From UBA2266 sp964406945 (GTDB lineage: Bacteria; Planctomycetota; Phycisphaerae; Sedimentisphaerales; Anaerobacaceae): a stretch of 64,000 bases of DNA. This document shows, piece by piece, positions 8,181 to 17,600 of the stretch (position 1 is its first letter; every line of letters begins with the position of its first letter). Location of the stretch: NCBI GenBank assembly GCA_964406945.1, contig CAYOTO010000007.1, positions 1-64,000 on the forward strand, in the 5' to 3' direction. The notes under the pieces are model-generated. The model saw only the letters and a list, made by a program, of their open reading frames with translations, was not told the origin of the DNA and made no database searches. The translations under genes and the position numbers were made by a program.

Positions 8181-9302
8181 ATGAGCGAAAGACAGGACTT
8201 TCGACGTCTGAACCGTCGCGATTTCATGCGCGACACGGCCGCGGCCGCGACCGTAGCGGGTCTGGCTATGGGGCTCGACGTCAAGGGCGCGCCTGCAACG
8301 AAGAAGCAGGCCGAGGCGATTAAGAAGACCCGCAGCTACAATCCCGATATGGAATATCGCAGAGCCGGCAAGACGAACATGTGGGTATCGGCGGTGTGTC
8401 TGGGCGGTCACTGGAAGCGCGTGGACAAGATGGTTCCGGGAGTGTTCAAGGGACGAGGGTGGTTGAGCGCCGACCTCGACGACGAGGGTTTCCGAAAAAA
8501 CCGCCGCGACGTGGTTACGCGGTGCATCGAGCGGGGAATCAACTACATCGACGCATGCACGATGCAGGAAGTGAAGGCTTATGCCCAGGCACTTAAGGGT
8601 CGTCGCGATTCGATGTATCTGGGTTTCTCGTGGTATCAGGAGGAAATGAGAAATTCGAGATTCCGCAAGACCGATGCTCTGCTCGGGACGCTGGAAAAGG
8701 GTATGAAGGAAGCCGGTCTGGATTATGTGGACGTATGGCGTGTGACGATGCACGAGCAGTCCAGCAGGCACAGCAACGCCGAAGTGGACGAGATGATGGG
8801 GGCGCTTGACAAGGCCCGCAAACAGGGCAAGGCCCGCTTCACCGGTTTCAGCTCGCACGACAGACCGCATATTAAATGGATGATCGAGAAGTATCCGGAT
8901 ACGGTTCAGGTGGTCTGCACGCCGTATACCGCCAAGAGCAAGGTGCTGCCGAAGGACAGCGTTTTCGAGGCGGTTCAGATGTACGACGTGGCGATTTTCG
9001 GGATCAAGCCGTTCTCCGGGACGCATCTGTTCAAGGGCGACAGCTCTCCTGACAGTCCGCATTTCGAAGAGGACAACAAGCTGGCCAGGATGGCGATTCG
9101 CTATATTCTCTGCAACCCGGCGATTACGGCGCCGATTCCGGGCATAATCAACCAGCAGCAGGTTGACAATATGGCACTGGCGGTCAAGGAAAGCCGCAAG
9201 CTGGACGCGGCCGAGGCCAAGGTACTGGAAGAGGCTATGGACAAGTGCTGGGCGAATCTGCCGCCGAATTACCAGTGGCTCAAGAACTGGGAATACGTTT
9301 AA
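8181..9302 (+). CDS. Tat-exported aldo/keto reductase-like protein with degenerate active site
   Basis: 373 residues, starting at the ATG at 8181, which follows AAGGAG by 6 bases. A Tat signal (LNRRDFMRDTAAAATVAGLA) leads into an AKR barrel: YRRAGKTNMWVSAVCLGG, RCIERGINYIDACT, AGLDYVDVWRVTMHEQ, ARFTGFSSHD and ITAPIPGIINQQQVDN. By manual alignment the catalytic Asp and the His region are present. The Tyr expected after the Asp (family DTAxxYG) reads ACTMQE, and the catalytic Lys position (family TK) reads GFSW. It may therefore not be an ordinary NADPH reductase. It forms an operon with the TIM-barrel gene upstream and is followed 103 bases later by a tetraheme cytochrome. Confidence 0.8.
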   Translation: MSERQDFRRLNRRDFMRDTAAAATVAGLAMGLDVKGAPATKKQAEAIKKTRSYNPDMEYRRAGKTNMWVSAVCLGGHWKRVDKMVPGVFKGRGWLSADLDDEGFRKNRRDVVTRCIERGINYIDACTMQEVKAYAQALKGRRDSMYLGFSWYQEEMRNSRFRKTDALLGTLEKGMKEAGLDYVDVWRVTMHEQSSRHSNAEVDEMMGALDKARKQGKARFTGFSSHDRPHIKWMIEKYPDTVQVVCTPYTAKSKVLPKDSVFEAVQMYDVAIFGIKPFSGTHLFKGDSSPDSPHFEEDNKLARMAIRYILCNPAITAPIPGIINQQQVDNMALAVKESRKLDAAEAKVLEEAMDKCWANLPPNYQWLKNWEYV

Positions 9303-9405
9303 TCGACGCGTTTTCAGCAGGTTGTAACAGGACACAGTAACTACACTCGGACCTGCTCGTCTGCACAGGCGGGCGGGTTCGAGCACTATAGAGGGAACGG
9401 CGGAC

Positions 9406-9981
9406 ATGAAGTCAGGCAAGTCTATCATTTTCATATTAGCAGTAGTTTCAACCGGCGCGGTGCTGTCTCTGGGACTGGCAAGCTGTACGCCGGAATCGGC
9501 CGATGAGAAAGTGGAGGTCGAGGCCGAAGAGCAATCCGTTGAACAAACCAAAGCTGAACAAACCGAGGCGGAACCGGAAGAGCCGCGTTTTGTAGCCAAT
9601 CAGTTCTGTGCTGCTTGTCACGCTGATTTTATAGACGACAAGCTGGCGGTTACGCACGAGAAAGCGGGCATCGGCTGTGAAAGGTGCCATGGCGAGTCAG
9701 AGCGGCATCGGTCGGACGAGGACAATATTACTCCGCCGGAGTTGATGTATCCCAAGGAGCGGATAAACCCGACCTGCATGATGTGCCATCCGAGGCAGGA
9801 TATAAAGCACGTTCCGTATCACAAGAAACTGCTGGAAGGGGCCGATACGATTTTCGATACCGAGCCACAGGAGACGACCGCGCCGCAATACTGCACCGAC
9901 TGCCACGGGAAGAATCATCGGATGAAGGTTCGGACCGTTCGGTGGGACAAGTTCACCGGAGAGCTTCTAGAAGAAGAATAG
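9406..9981 (+). CDS. Tetraheme c-type cytochrome lipoprotein
   Basis: 191 residues. A lipoprotein signal ends LASC (Cys27). It is followed by an acidic, low-complexity linker (residues 31-60, Glu-rich), then four CxxCH haem sites: CAACH 68-72, CERCH 91-95, CMMCH 124-128 and CTDCH 163-167. Extra histidines (for example THEKAG, ERHRSD, HVPYHKK, KNHRMK) can act as distal ligands, as in NapC/NrfH- or cytochrome c554-like multihaem proteins. It should sit on the outer face of a membrane and pass electrons. Standing after two exported oxidoreductase-like proteins, it may accept their electrons, but this is inference. A strong terminator follows the gene. Confidence 0.9.
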   Translation: MKSGKSIIFILAVVSTGAVLSLGLASCTPESADEKVEVEAEEQSVEQTKAEQTEAEPEEPRFVANQFCAACHADFIDDKLAVTHEKAGIGCERCHGESERHRSDEDNITPPELMYPKERINPTCMMCHPRQDIKHVPYHKKLLEGADTIFDTEPQETTAPQYCTDCHGKNHRMKVRTVRWDKFTGELLEEE

Positions 9982-10002
9982 CAGTTGCAGCCTTTTGTAA
10001 GT

Positions 10003-10048
10003 AAAAAACTGCGGGCCGCCCAAAAAGGCAGTCCGCAGTTTTTTTTAC
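10003..10048. terminator. Bidirectional intrinsic terminator
   Basis: AAAAAACTGCGG at 10003-10014 pairs with CCGCAGTTTTTTTT at 10033-10046 around a GC-rich loop. T-runs on both strands let it serve the cytochrome gene (plus) and the convergent sulfatase gene (minus). Confidence 0.85.
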
Positions 10049-10074
10049 TTCGGCGGTTGTTGCAGGAGCCGCTG

Positions 10075-11595
10075 TTAGACGACGGGGTCTCCCGTGTCGT
10101 CTTTGTATTTCTTTCGCAGTCGGATCAGCTCTTTTTTGAGCCGTCTGACCACGTCCGCATAGGCGGGGTCGGAATAGACGTTTTTCATTTCCCGGGGGTC
10201 TTTTTCGAGGTCGTAAAGCTCCCACTCGTCGATATCGTGGTAGAAGTGAATGAGCTTGTAGCGTTTTGTGCGGACGCCGTAGTGTCGCTTGACGCTGTGT
10301 ACTGCGGGGAACTCGTAGTAGTGGTAGTACATGCTGTGTCGCCAGTCTTCGGGGGTGCTGCCGGCGAGTACGGGCCGCATTGACCGGCCCTGCATGTCGC
10401 CGGGGACTCTGGTGCCGGCGTAATCAAGGAATGTGGGCGCGAAGTCGAGATTGAGGACTATATCGTTGTTTCTGCCGCCGGCTTTTATCTCTTTGGGGTA
10501 GCGGACCAGCAGGGGCATTCGCAGGGACTCCTCGTACATGAACCGCTTGTCGAACCAGCCGTGGTCGCCGAGGTAGAAGCCCTGGTCGCTGGTGTAGACG
10601 ACGATGGTGTTGTCGGCGAGTCCTTCGGCTTCCAGATAGTCCAGGACGCGGCCGACGTTTTCATCGACCGAGGCGATGCACCGCAGGTAGTCTTTGATGT
10701 ATCGCTGGTATTTCCATCTGATGAGGTCTTTGCCTTTGAGGTCGGCTTGCTCGAATGCTTTGTTCTTGGGGCCGTAGGCGTGGTTCCAGGCCTTGAGCTG
10801 CTCAGGAGTGAGATTGCCGGGCGGATTGAACTTGAGGTCTCTTGACGTCATGGTCTTTGCGATGCTCATGTCCTGCTCTTTGGCGGCGCGGCCCCGGTTG
10901 GAGTAGTCGTCGAAGAGATTATCAGGCTCGGGTATTGTGACGTCGTCGTATTTGGTCAGATGTTTGGGGCCGGGTTCCCATCTACGGTGCGGCGCCTTGT
11001 GCTGATACATCAGGCAGAAAGGTCTGTCTTTGTCGCGGCCCTTGAGCCATTCCAGTGCGCGGTCGGTTATGATGTCGGTTACGTAGCCGGTGTAGGTCTT
11101 TTTCCGGCCCATTTCTCTCATGACCGGGTTGTAGTAGCGGCCCTGTCCGGGCAGGACATTCCAGTAATCGAATCCGGTGGGGTCGGTTTTCAAGTGCCAC
11201 TTTCCGATCATCGCGGTCTGGTAGCCGGCTTTCTGCAGGAGCTTGGGGAATGTCTGCTGGTCGGGGTCGAATTTCCGGCGGTTGTCCGTGACGCCGTTGA
11301 TATGGCTGTATTTGCCGGTGAGTACGACTGCGCGGCAGGGTGCGCAGATGGAGTTGGTGCAGAAGCTGTTTTCGAAGAGCATGCCGCCGTCGGCGATTCT
11401 GTCGAGGTTCGGGGTTTTGTTGATTTTGCTGCCGTAGCAGCTCAGGGCGTGTGAGGCGTGGTCGTCGGTCATTATATAGACTATGTTCGGTCTGTCTTTG
11501 GAGGCCGCAGGTGCGGCGATGGGGGCCATCATTGACCCGGCGAGGACAGCGCCGCCGGCGCGCTTGAGGAAATCACGTCTGGTGCAGTTGCTCAT
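10075..11595 (-). CDS. Tat-exported arylsulfatase-family sulfatase 1
   Basis: 506 residues from the ATG at 11595, which follows AAAGGA; an in-frame TTG at 11610 is less likely. The Tat signal is CTRRDFLKRAGGAVLAGS. The catalytic core begins RPNIVYIMTDDHASHALSCYG, with the metal-binding DD. The sulfatase signature is CAPCR at residues 84-88, and Cys84 should be converted to formylglycine. The GKWHLKTDPTGFDYW, YTSDQGFYLGDHGW and DLEKDPREMKNVY segments are also typical. It cleaves sulfate esters from glycans in the periplasm or outside. No formylglycine-generating enzyme is in the window. The second sulfatase is encoded 74 bases upstream on the same strand. Confidence 0.93.
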   Translation of the reverse strand: MSNCTRRDFLKRAGGAVLAGSMMAPIAAPAASKDRPNIVYIMTDDHASHALSCYGSKINKTPNLDRIADGGMLFENSFCTNSICAPCRAVVLTGKYSHINGVTDNRRKFDPDQQTFPKLLQKAGYQTAMIGKWHLKTDPTGFDYWNVLPGQGRYYNPVMREMGRKKTYTGYVTDIITDRALEWLKGRDKDRPFCLMYQHKAPHRRWEPGPKHLTKYDDVTIPEPDNLFDDYSNRGRAAKEQDMSIAKTMTSRDLKFNPPGNLTPEQLKAWNHAYGPKNKAFEQADLKGKDLIRWKYQRYIKDYLRCIASVDENVGRVLDYLEAEGLADNTIVVYTSDQGFYLGDHGWFDKRFMYEESLRMPLLVRYPKEIKAGGRNNDIVLNLDFAPTFLDYAGTRVPGDMQGRSMRPVLAGSTPEDWRHSMYYHYYEFPAVHSVKRHYGVRTKRYKLIHFYHDIDEWELYDLEKDPREMKNVYSDPAYADVVRRLKKELIRLRKKYKDDTGDPVV

Positions 11596-11669
11596 TTTGG
11601 ATCCTTTCAATCAATCGGGGCCGGCCGCGGTTTCGGGTATTCGCATAAATGCGGCGGGCCTAATGCTAA

Positions 11670-13070
11670 TCACTTGTAATCTTTACCTTCAAGACTATCT
11701 TTGCAATCGGCCTGCCATTTTTCAAGTTTCTTTCGCATAGCGGCGACGATACGGGGCTTTTCCGGGGCGAGGTCGGCCTTCTCGCCCGGGTCTTCGAGCA
11801 GGTCGAACAGTTTGTAGGTCTTGCCGCGGTCGGAGCTGTAGATTTTGTAGCGGTTGTCTGTCAGGGACAGTTGTTTTCGCGACTGGAATGCGATTGGTAC
11901 GGGTCTGAGCTTCATGCGGTCGTGGATCAGGTCGACGAGGCTTATGCCGTCGACGGGTTCGGGTTTGTTTTTCATTCGAAGGCCGAGTACGTCCAGGACG
12001 GTTGGGAAGTAGTCGGAGGTGCAGCAGGGCATGTCCGTCGTACGGGGGCCTTTTATTTTGGCGGGCCATTCCAGCAGTCCGGGTACGCGGACGCCGCCTT
12101 CGAGGAGGCTTCTTTTTCTGCCGCTGTAGGGTCCGGCGGAGCCTCGGAACCGTCCGGTTTTGCCGTCGCGGCCTTCGGGGCCGTTGTCGCTGCAGAACCA
12201 GAGCATGGTGTTGTCGGCGATTTTGAGTTGTCGCAGTTCTTTTCTGAGGCGGCCTATCTGCTGGTCCATGGCGGTTATGCAGCCGTAATAGTGCTGCTCG
12301 TCTTCGCTGTATCGGGAGTACACGGCCCGGTGACCCGGACCGGCGACGACGGGTGCGTGGGGTGCGTGGAACCATATAACGGCCAGGAACGGCTTTCGGG
12401 CTTTGGCCTGACTGCGGATAAACGGCAGCGCTTTGTCCATGATGATTCGGGAGTCATCGCCTTCGAGTGGCTGCTTTACGTTGCGGCCGTTGTGCCAGTA
12501 CAAGTTTCGAACGTCGTATCTGCCGTGGGCGTTGTCGGGGTCGTAAGGGTTCCAGGTTGCCACCGCGTACTCGGTCGAGAACCATTCGTCGAATCCGGCC
12601 ATCGAGGGTGTTATGTAGTTTTTGCCGGGGTTGCGGCCGCGGCCTTTGCCGGAATAGTCGGGCAGCAGCGTTCCGAGGTGCCATTTGCCGAAGTGGCCCG
12701 TTGCGTAGCCCCGGGTTTTTACAGCCTCGGCGAGGGAGACTTCTTCTTTGCGGAGGTGACCTGTGTTGGCGAAGAATACGCCGTACCGGTAGGGGTGTCT
12801 GCCGGTGAGGCAGCTTCCGCGTGTGGGGGAGCAGACGGGCGCAGCGGCGTAGAATCTTTCGAATTTGAGGCTGGCGGCGGCCATTTTGTCCAGCTCGGGC
12901 GTTTTGATTTTTTCGGAGCCGTTGAAGCCCACGTCGGCCCAGCCGAGGTCGTCGGCCATGCAGAGAATGATGTTGGGTTTGTCTTTTTCGGCTGAGAACA
13001 GGCTTGGGCTGAGGCCCAGACCGAGCAATCCGGCCGCGGCACCTTTTAGAAAATCACGTCTGCCGACCAT
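11670..13070 (-). CDS. Tat-exported arylsulfatase-family sulfatase 2
   Basis: 466 residues. The Tat signal is MVGRRDFLKGAAAGLLGLG. The core starts KPNIILCMADDLGWADVGFNG. The formylglycine signature is CSPTRGSCLTG, with Cys80 and Arg84. GYATGHFGKWHLG, WFHAPHAPV, FCSDNGPEGRDG and LFDLLEDPGEKADLA are in family order. It is more like classical N-acetylgalactosamine/choline-type sulfatases than its neighbour, which has the rarer CAPCR signature. An AGGT(A)-type site precedes the ATG. The two sulfatases are probably cotranscribed and remove sulfate from the same or related polysaccharides. Confidence 0.93.
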   Translation of the reverse strand: MVGRRDFLKGAAAGLLGLGLSPSLFSAEKDKPNIILCMADDLGWADVGFNGSEKIKTPELDKMAAASLKFERFYAAAPVCSPTRGSCLTGRHPYRYGVFFANTGHLRKEEVSLAEAVKTRGYATGHFGKWHLGTLLPDYSGKGRGRNPGKNYITPSMAGFDEWFSTEYAVATWNPYDPDNAHGRYDVRNLYWHNGRNVKQPLEGDDSRIIMDKALPFIRSQAKARKPFLAVIWFHAPHAPVVAGPGHRAVYSRYSEDEQHYYGCITAMDQQIGRLRKELRQLKIADNTMLWFCSDNGPEGRDGKTGRFRGSAGPYSGRKRSLLEGGVRVPGLLEWPAKIKGPRTTDMPCCTSDYFPTVLDVLGLRMKNKPEPVDGISLVDLIHDRMKLRPVPIAFQSRKQLSLTDNRYKIYSSDRGKTYKLFDLLEDPGEKADLAPEKPRIVAAMRKKLEKWQADCKDSLEGKDYK

Positions 13071-13239
13071 TTTTACCTCCGGAGAGTTGCTGTATTTGCG
13101 CTGCTATTGCAATCGGGCGCATATCGGCAGTTTAACCGATTTGCGGGCGGGTTTCCACAGGATTGGTATAAATTGGCCGGCGGGGGTGGGTGTATGATCC
13201 GGGGCATGTGCGGCGTGTTGAGGCTGGGAATCTTGTACG

Positions 13240-13383
13240 TGGGCCAGATGCCCTTCGGCAGGCTCTGGACAGGACTTTCGCTTTGCTCAGTATCTGGGTT
13301 GCGGAGGAAGAACCAAGCCGCGTTGCGAGCATGACGTCTAATGCGTGGGCCAGATGCTTCGCTGCGCTCAGCATGACGAAGGT
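13240..13383. repeat. Dispersed intergenic repeat, two core copies
   Basis: GGGCCAGATGCCCTTCGGCA starts a diverged copy at 13241, and a full core copy lies at 13347-13378. The remainder of the gap 13071-13550 is G-rich with no gene recognised. Confidence 0.75.
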
Positions 13384-13550
13384 TAGGGGCTGATCACCGG
13401 AGGGTTTTAGGCCGGGATGGGTAGTGGGTGGGTCGAGATGGCCGGCTGAGCAGGTGAGGGGCTGGGTTCCTGGCCGGCGGTGGGACTACGGTCCTTTTGG
13501 GCAGAAGGCGTGTTTGTGCGCGAGTTTCGGCCTTGGAAGGAACGGGGGGC

Positions 13551-13913
13551 TTATTCGTCTTCGAGGGCGGCTAGAATTCGTCTGATTTTGGCTTTATCGC
13601 CGTGCTGGAGGATGTTTTCTTCTCCCGTGCAGGCGCATACGCGGCGGAGGATATCGCCGAGGTCCTTGGGCAGGCCTCTTTTGTCCAGGCCGGCACGGTC
13701 CAGGAGCCACTGTGCGTACTGTTTGACCTGCTCGGGGGGCAGAATCACGGCTTTGAGCGTATACCATGACTGGCCCAGGTCGATTTTTACACCCCTTCCG
13801 CCGAGATCGGTAGCGGCCATTGTCCAGCCGTTCTCGTAGACATACCCATCCAGCGAAGGACCCTCGTCCTTTTGCCCGCGAACGCTTTCGGGGCTGTTGT
13901 CATAGTCTACCAT
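13551..13913 (-). CDS. Hypothetical protein of 120 residues
   Basis: The chosen start is the ATG at 13913, which has AGGAG 6-7 bases upstream; a longer in-frame start at 13985 has no such site. The sequence begins MVDYDNSPESV, has a central GVKIDLGQSWYTLKAVILPP stretch, and ends in a charged helical region (DILRRVCACTGEENILQHGD, then KIRRILAALEDE). No signal peptide or membrane segment is present. I do not recognise a family. It stands alone between repeat-rich gaps. Confidence 0.5.
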   Translation of the reverse strand: MVDYDNSPESVRGQKDEGPSLDGYVYENGWTMAATDLGGRGVKIDLGQSWYTLKAVILPPEQVKQYAQWLLDRAGLDKRGLPKDLGDILRRVCACTGEENILQHGDKAKIRRILAALEDE

Positions 13914-14160
13914 CAAGCACTCCTTAGGCTCCCCGCCTGATAATACATTTTGCGGTGCTTCCCTGCGCCGCGGGTCGTCCGCCAACCGGCTGCATGTCCG
14001 GATTTGACGGTTACTCCTATTCAGACAGACGCCATCGGCGACGACAATGGTATATAATATACCCGTTTTGAGGCGGAAAACGCAAAAAAAGCCGGAAAAT
14101 CGGCCAAAAAATGGCCGGGAGATTAAACATGGGCGGTTCGAAATGCCGATTTGTAATATA

Positions 14161-14249
14161 GGACTGAATAGGTCTTAATGGTTAACAGGTCAAACACCTA
14201 CGAAATACCCGGGATTGCCGGGTATTCAGGTTTTTTTCAAAAGGAGTCC
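14161..14249 (+). promoter_or_regulatory. Structured leader with terminator-like hairpin and sequestrable ribosome binding site
   Basis: The hairpin AATACCCGG/CCGGGTATT (about 14203-14225) is followed a few bases later by seven Ts, which looks like an intrinsic terminator. Immediately after it comes AAAAGGAGTCC before an ATG at 14253. GGACT at 14161-14165 is complementary to AGTCC at 14245-14249, which overlaps the ribosome binding site. The arrangement resembles a leader whose folding could control a short downstream frame. It does not match a riboswitch class I can name. Confidence 0.35.
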
Positions 14250-14252
14250 GAA

Positions 14253-14418
14253 ATGGCTGTTCTTACGGTGGATCGGTTGATCGAGGAGCTTCTGACTTGA
14301 GGTCCGGTCGTCATTGTCAACGGCTCGGTGCCGGTGGTCTGTTCGAGGCCGCGTGTGCAAAATATCGATGAAGTGGCGGTTCAGGGTGAGAGGGTTGTGC
14401 GGGGTCAGTTCGTTCGGG
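14253..14418 (+). pseudogene. Short frame broken by an in-frame TGA and truncated by a repeat
   Basis: An ATG with a strong AAGGAG site opens a 15-codon frame (MAVLTVDRLIEELLT) that ends at TGA, 14298-14300. The same frame continues for about 40 further codons with protein-like composition (GPVVIVNGSVPVV, VQNIDEVAVQGERVV, GQFVRARF) and then runs into the MITE-like repeat. It may be a fragment of a once longer gene or a 15-residue leader peptide. A recoded TGA cannot be excluded but has no support beyond the open frame. Apart from this leader, fragment and repeat, the gap 13914-14665 holds nothing I recognise. Confidence 0.35.
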
Positions 14419-14560
14419 CACGGTTTGTGGCATGTCGACCGGATTTCGGCCGGAAATCTCCTTCGCTGCCCAGATGCTTCGCTGCGCTCAGCATGACACG
14501 GCGAGTGGGCTTGGCATGACAGATGTTTATATACATTTTCGCCACATTATTTTCGTACAC
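14418..14560. repeat. MITE-like element, copy 2
   Basis: It contains the TTTGTGGCATGTCGACCGG left part, the CGGATTTCGGCCGG palindromic block, the core at about 14468-14497, a second GGCATGACAG, and the right end that reads GTGTACGAAAATAATGTGGC on the other strand. The left inverted-repeat end is shortened by a few bases compared with copies 1 and 4. Confidence 0.75.
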
Positions 14561-14665
14561 CCCTTCGAAGGTCCGGTGTCGAAATTTGGCTGGACATAGA
14601 GGGGGTGATATGTTATTATTGCTGTGACTACGGAATGCCTCTGGTAAATGACAAGGAGAGAAACC

Positions 14666-17600
14666 GTGCACGGCAGGAGATTGGTTTGTCTGGTTTTTTC
14701 AGTTTTGGTGGTGGGGGTGTGTGCGGGCGCATCGGCGAAAGTTATCTATGTGGATGACGATGCGGCGCCCGGCGGCGACGGCAGTTCGTGGCAGACGGCG
14801 CACAAATATCTACAGGACGCTCTAGTTGCTGCACAGATGTCGCTGGATTATCCGAGAGAAGTGCGGCTGGCAGGAGGTGTGTATCGGCCCGATCAGGGGG
14901 CGAATCAGACCCTGGGCGACCGGGAGGCGTTCTTCAAGCTGCTCCATGATCTGGTCCTTAAAGGCGGGTACGCTGGTGTCGGAGCCGCGGATGCGAATGT
15001 TCGAGATATTAAGAAATACGAAACAGTGCTCTCGGGAGACCTTGCCGGCAACGACATTCAGACTGATGAGCAATCCTGGGCCGACAACAGTATTGATATT
15101 CTCCAAGCCTTTCATACCGGCGGGACAGCAGTACTCGAAGGGCTGACTCTGAGCGGATGTCGAACAAGGTGGTGGTACGATGAGGCAAGGGTGCTTTCCG
15201 GCAACAGCGGAATAGTCGTCCGGGATTGTGTCATAAGGAATAATTCCACCGGTGGTGTACTTTTCGACTTCTATAAGGGTGGTATGCGTATAGAAAACTG
15301 CGTGTTCGAGCAGAATCGCGGCGATCTAATACGCTTCAGGGGGGAGTCCTCTTTCATTATTAAAAACTGCATTTTCAGAGACAACGACTGCAGCACAGCT
15401 ATTTACTGCGGAGAGGCGACGGACATCGAGATTATTGCCTGTCTGGTTGCCGGTAACCACGCGCGTTGGACGTATCGCGACTGTTCTGCGTTTGACATTA
15501 AGCAGTCAGATGTGCGAATAGTCAATTGTACGATCGCCGACAACGATGTGGGCGTCGTGTTCTGCAGCGGAACGCTCGAAATGCACAACTGTATAATGGC
15601 GAACGGGACGGATATAGAGGGAGACGCCCTAGACTCACTCGGGGCCGATCCGACGCAAGTGCTTACAGTGAGCAACTCGCGAATCGCCGGTCTGCCTTCG
15701 GGAGTGGTCAATCCGACGGTTATCACCGACGATCCGCTTTTTGTGAATCCACTTGGCGCCGATGCAACGCCGGGTACGGTTGACGATAATTACCGCCTCC
15801 TGCCCGATTCGCCGTGTTTGGGGGCGGGGGACTCGAGCGTTCTGGCCGAGCCGAATACGCTCGATCTGGACAGCAAGCCGCTGATACAAGCGGGCATTGT
15901 CGATATGGGGGCGTATGCGGGCATGTCTCAGAACATAGTGCTGAGCAGGCGTCAGTTGACTATCGATGAAGGTTCTTCCCATTCGCTACAGATAAGGCTT
16001 GCGCTGCCGCCGGGCAAGAGTGTTGAGATCGAGGCCGTTACAAAATCGAATCAATCAGTAGCCGTTGAAGCTGCCGACAGCCTTGTCTTCGATGACTCCA
16101 ACTTCTCGGAGCCGCGTACGATCATCGTGTCGGCGATGCAGGATGAGGATTTTCTCAGCAGTCAGAATCAGGTCGTGTTCCGCGGCCCGGGTCTTCGCAG
16201 CGTGCTTTTGCAGGTGCAGGAGATTGACGACGATTCTGCACCGTCGGTGATCTATGTGGATGATGACGCTATTGGGCCGCATAACGGGCTCGGCTGGAGT
16301 ACTGCGTTCGCTGACTTGCAGAACGCACTGGCAGCAGTCAGAGATTATCCCGGAATCACTGAGATACGAATAGCGGGCGGGACGTACAAGCCGGTTGAAG
16401 TATCTTTGGACTGGGAAGATACATGGGTTAGTTTCGACATTCCGGGAGGTTTGTCCCTCATCGGTGGGTACTCCGGACAGGCCGGGCCGAACCCGGACGT
16501 GCGGGATCCTAATTTATATGTGACCACACTGAGCGGCGATAGAAAAGGCGATGATTTAAAGATTATCGACTTTGACGAACCTCTCGGCGACCTCAACATG
16601 TCTGAAAACTCCAATAAGTTGGTTACGGTATTAGATGCAAACGCGCCGGTTGTGTTCGACGGATTGTATTTCGCGTCGGCGAGGGTTGCAGGATTGACGA
16701 TCGAAAATTCCCCGGTAGAGGTGGCAAACTGCGTCTTCCACAGGCACGTCACCTCTAACTTTGACGGCGCATCCAGCGCATTATGCGTTTATAACTCCAA
16801 TTCGCAATGCAGCAACTGCGTCTTTATCGACAATTACGTGTCCAGTCTCGAGCACCGCCCGACGGGTGGGGCAGTCTTCTGTGAAGCAAGTGACGCCGTA
16901 TTCAGTGAATGCATTTTCGAGCATAACTATGGGCGAAACGGAGGTGCAGTGGGAGTTGTTGGGTGCAGGGAGCTTACCTACAATTGCGAGACTCCCAGCA
17001 GGCCTGTGTTCAGGTCGTGCATTTTTTTAAGGAATTATGCTGAATTGATGGGCGGAGCGGTGTCTGCATCTGACCAGTATAACGCTTTTCCAGAGTTTAT
17101 TGACTGCGCATTTATAGAGAATACGGCAGGAGGCTACGGGGCAGTCGTCGCAAACGTCGGGACCATCAGGGACTGCATCTTTCAAGGTAATAGGGCAAGG
17201 TATGGCGGGGCACTCGGGTTGTCGGTGACGCGATGGCCTGATGCGGAACTGATCATCGATGGGTGCACATTTGTGGATAATTCCGCATCTAATGTATCCG
17301 GTGCGATAACTGTATCCGCAAGCCGAAGCTTGATAAAGAACTGCAGGTTCATTGGCAATTCCGCCAAGAAAAGAGGTGTAATCGACTGCCTTGGGAGCTA
17401 CAACAGAATTGAGAACTGTCTTTTCGCGGGCAACCGGGATGTGGAAGCATCCGCAGCAATAGATCTGTACTCGCAGGACGTTCGGGTGGACGTAGTAAAC
17501 TGTACGTTCACGGATAATGTCAGTCTATCGTCCCAGCGTTTAATATCGGAGGACGCGAACAACCTTACGCTTCGCAATTGCATAGTCTGGGACAATGGAC

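Noticed and set aside
14298..14300. In-frame TGA considered as a selenocysteine codon
   Set aside because: No selenoprotein family match, no clear SECIS-like hairpin just after the TGA, and the frame soon ends in a repeat.
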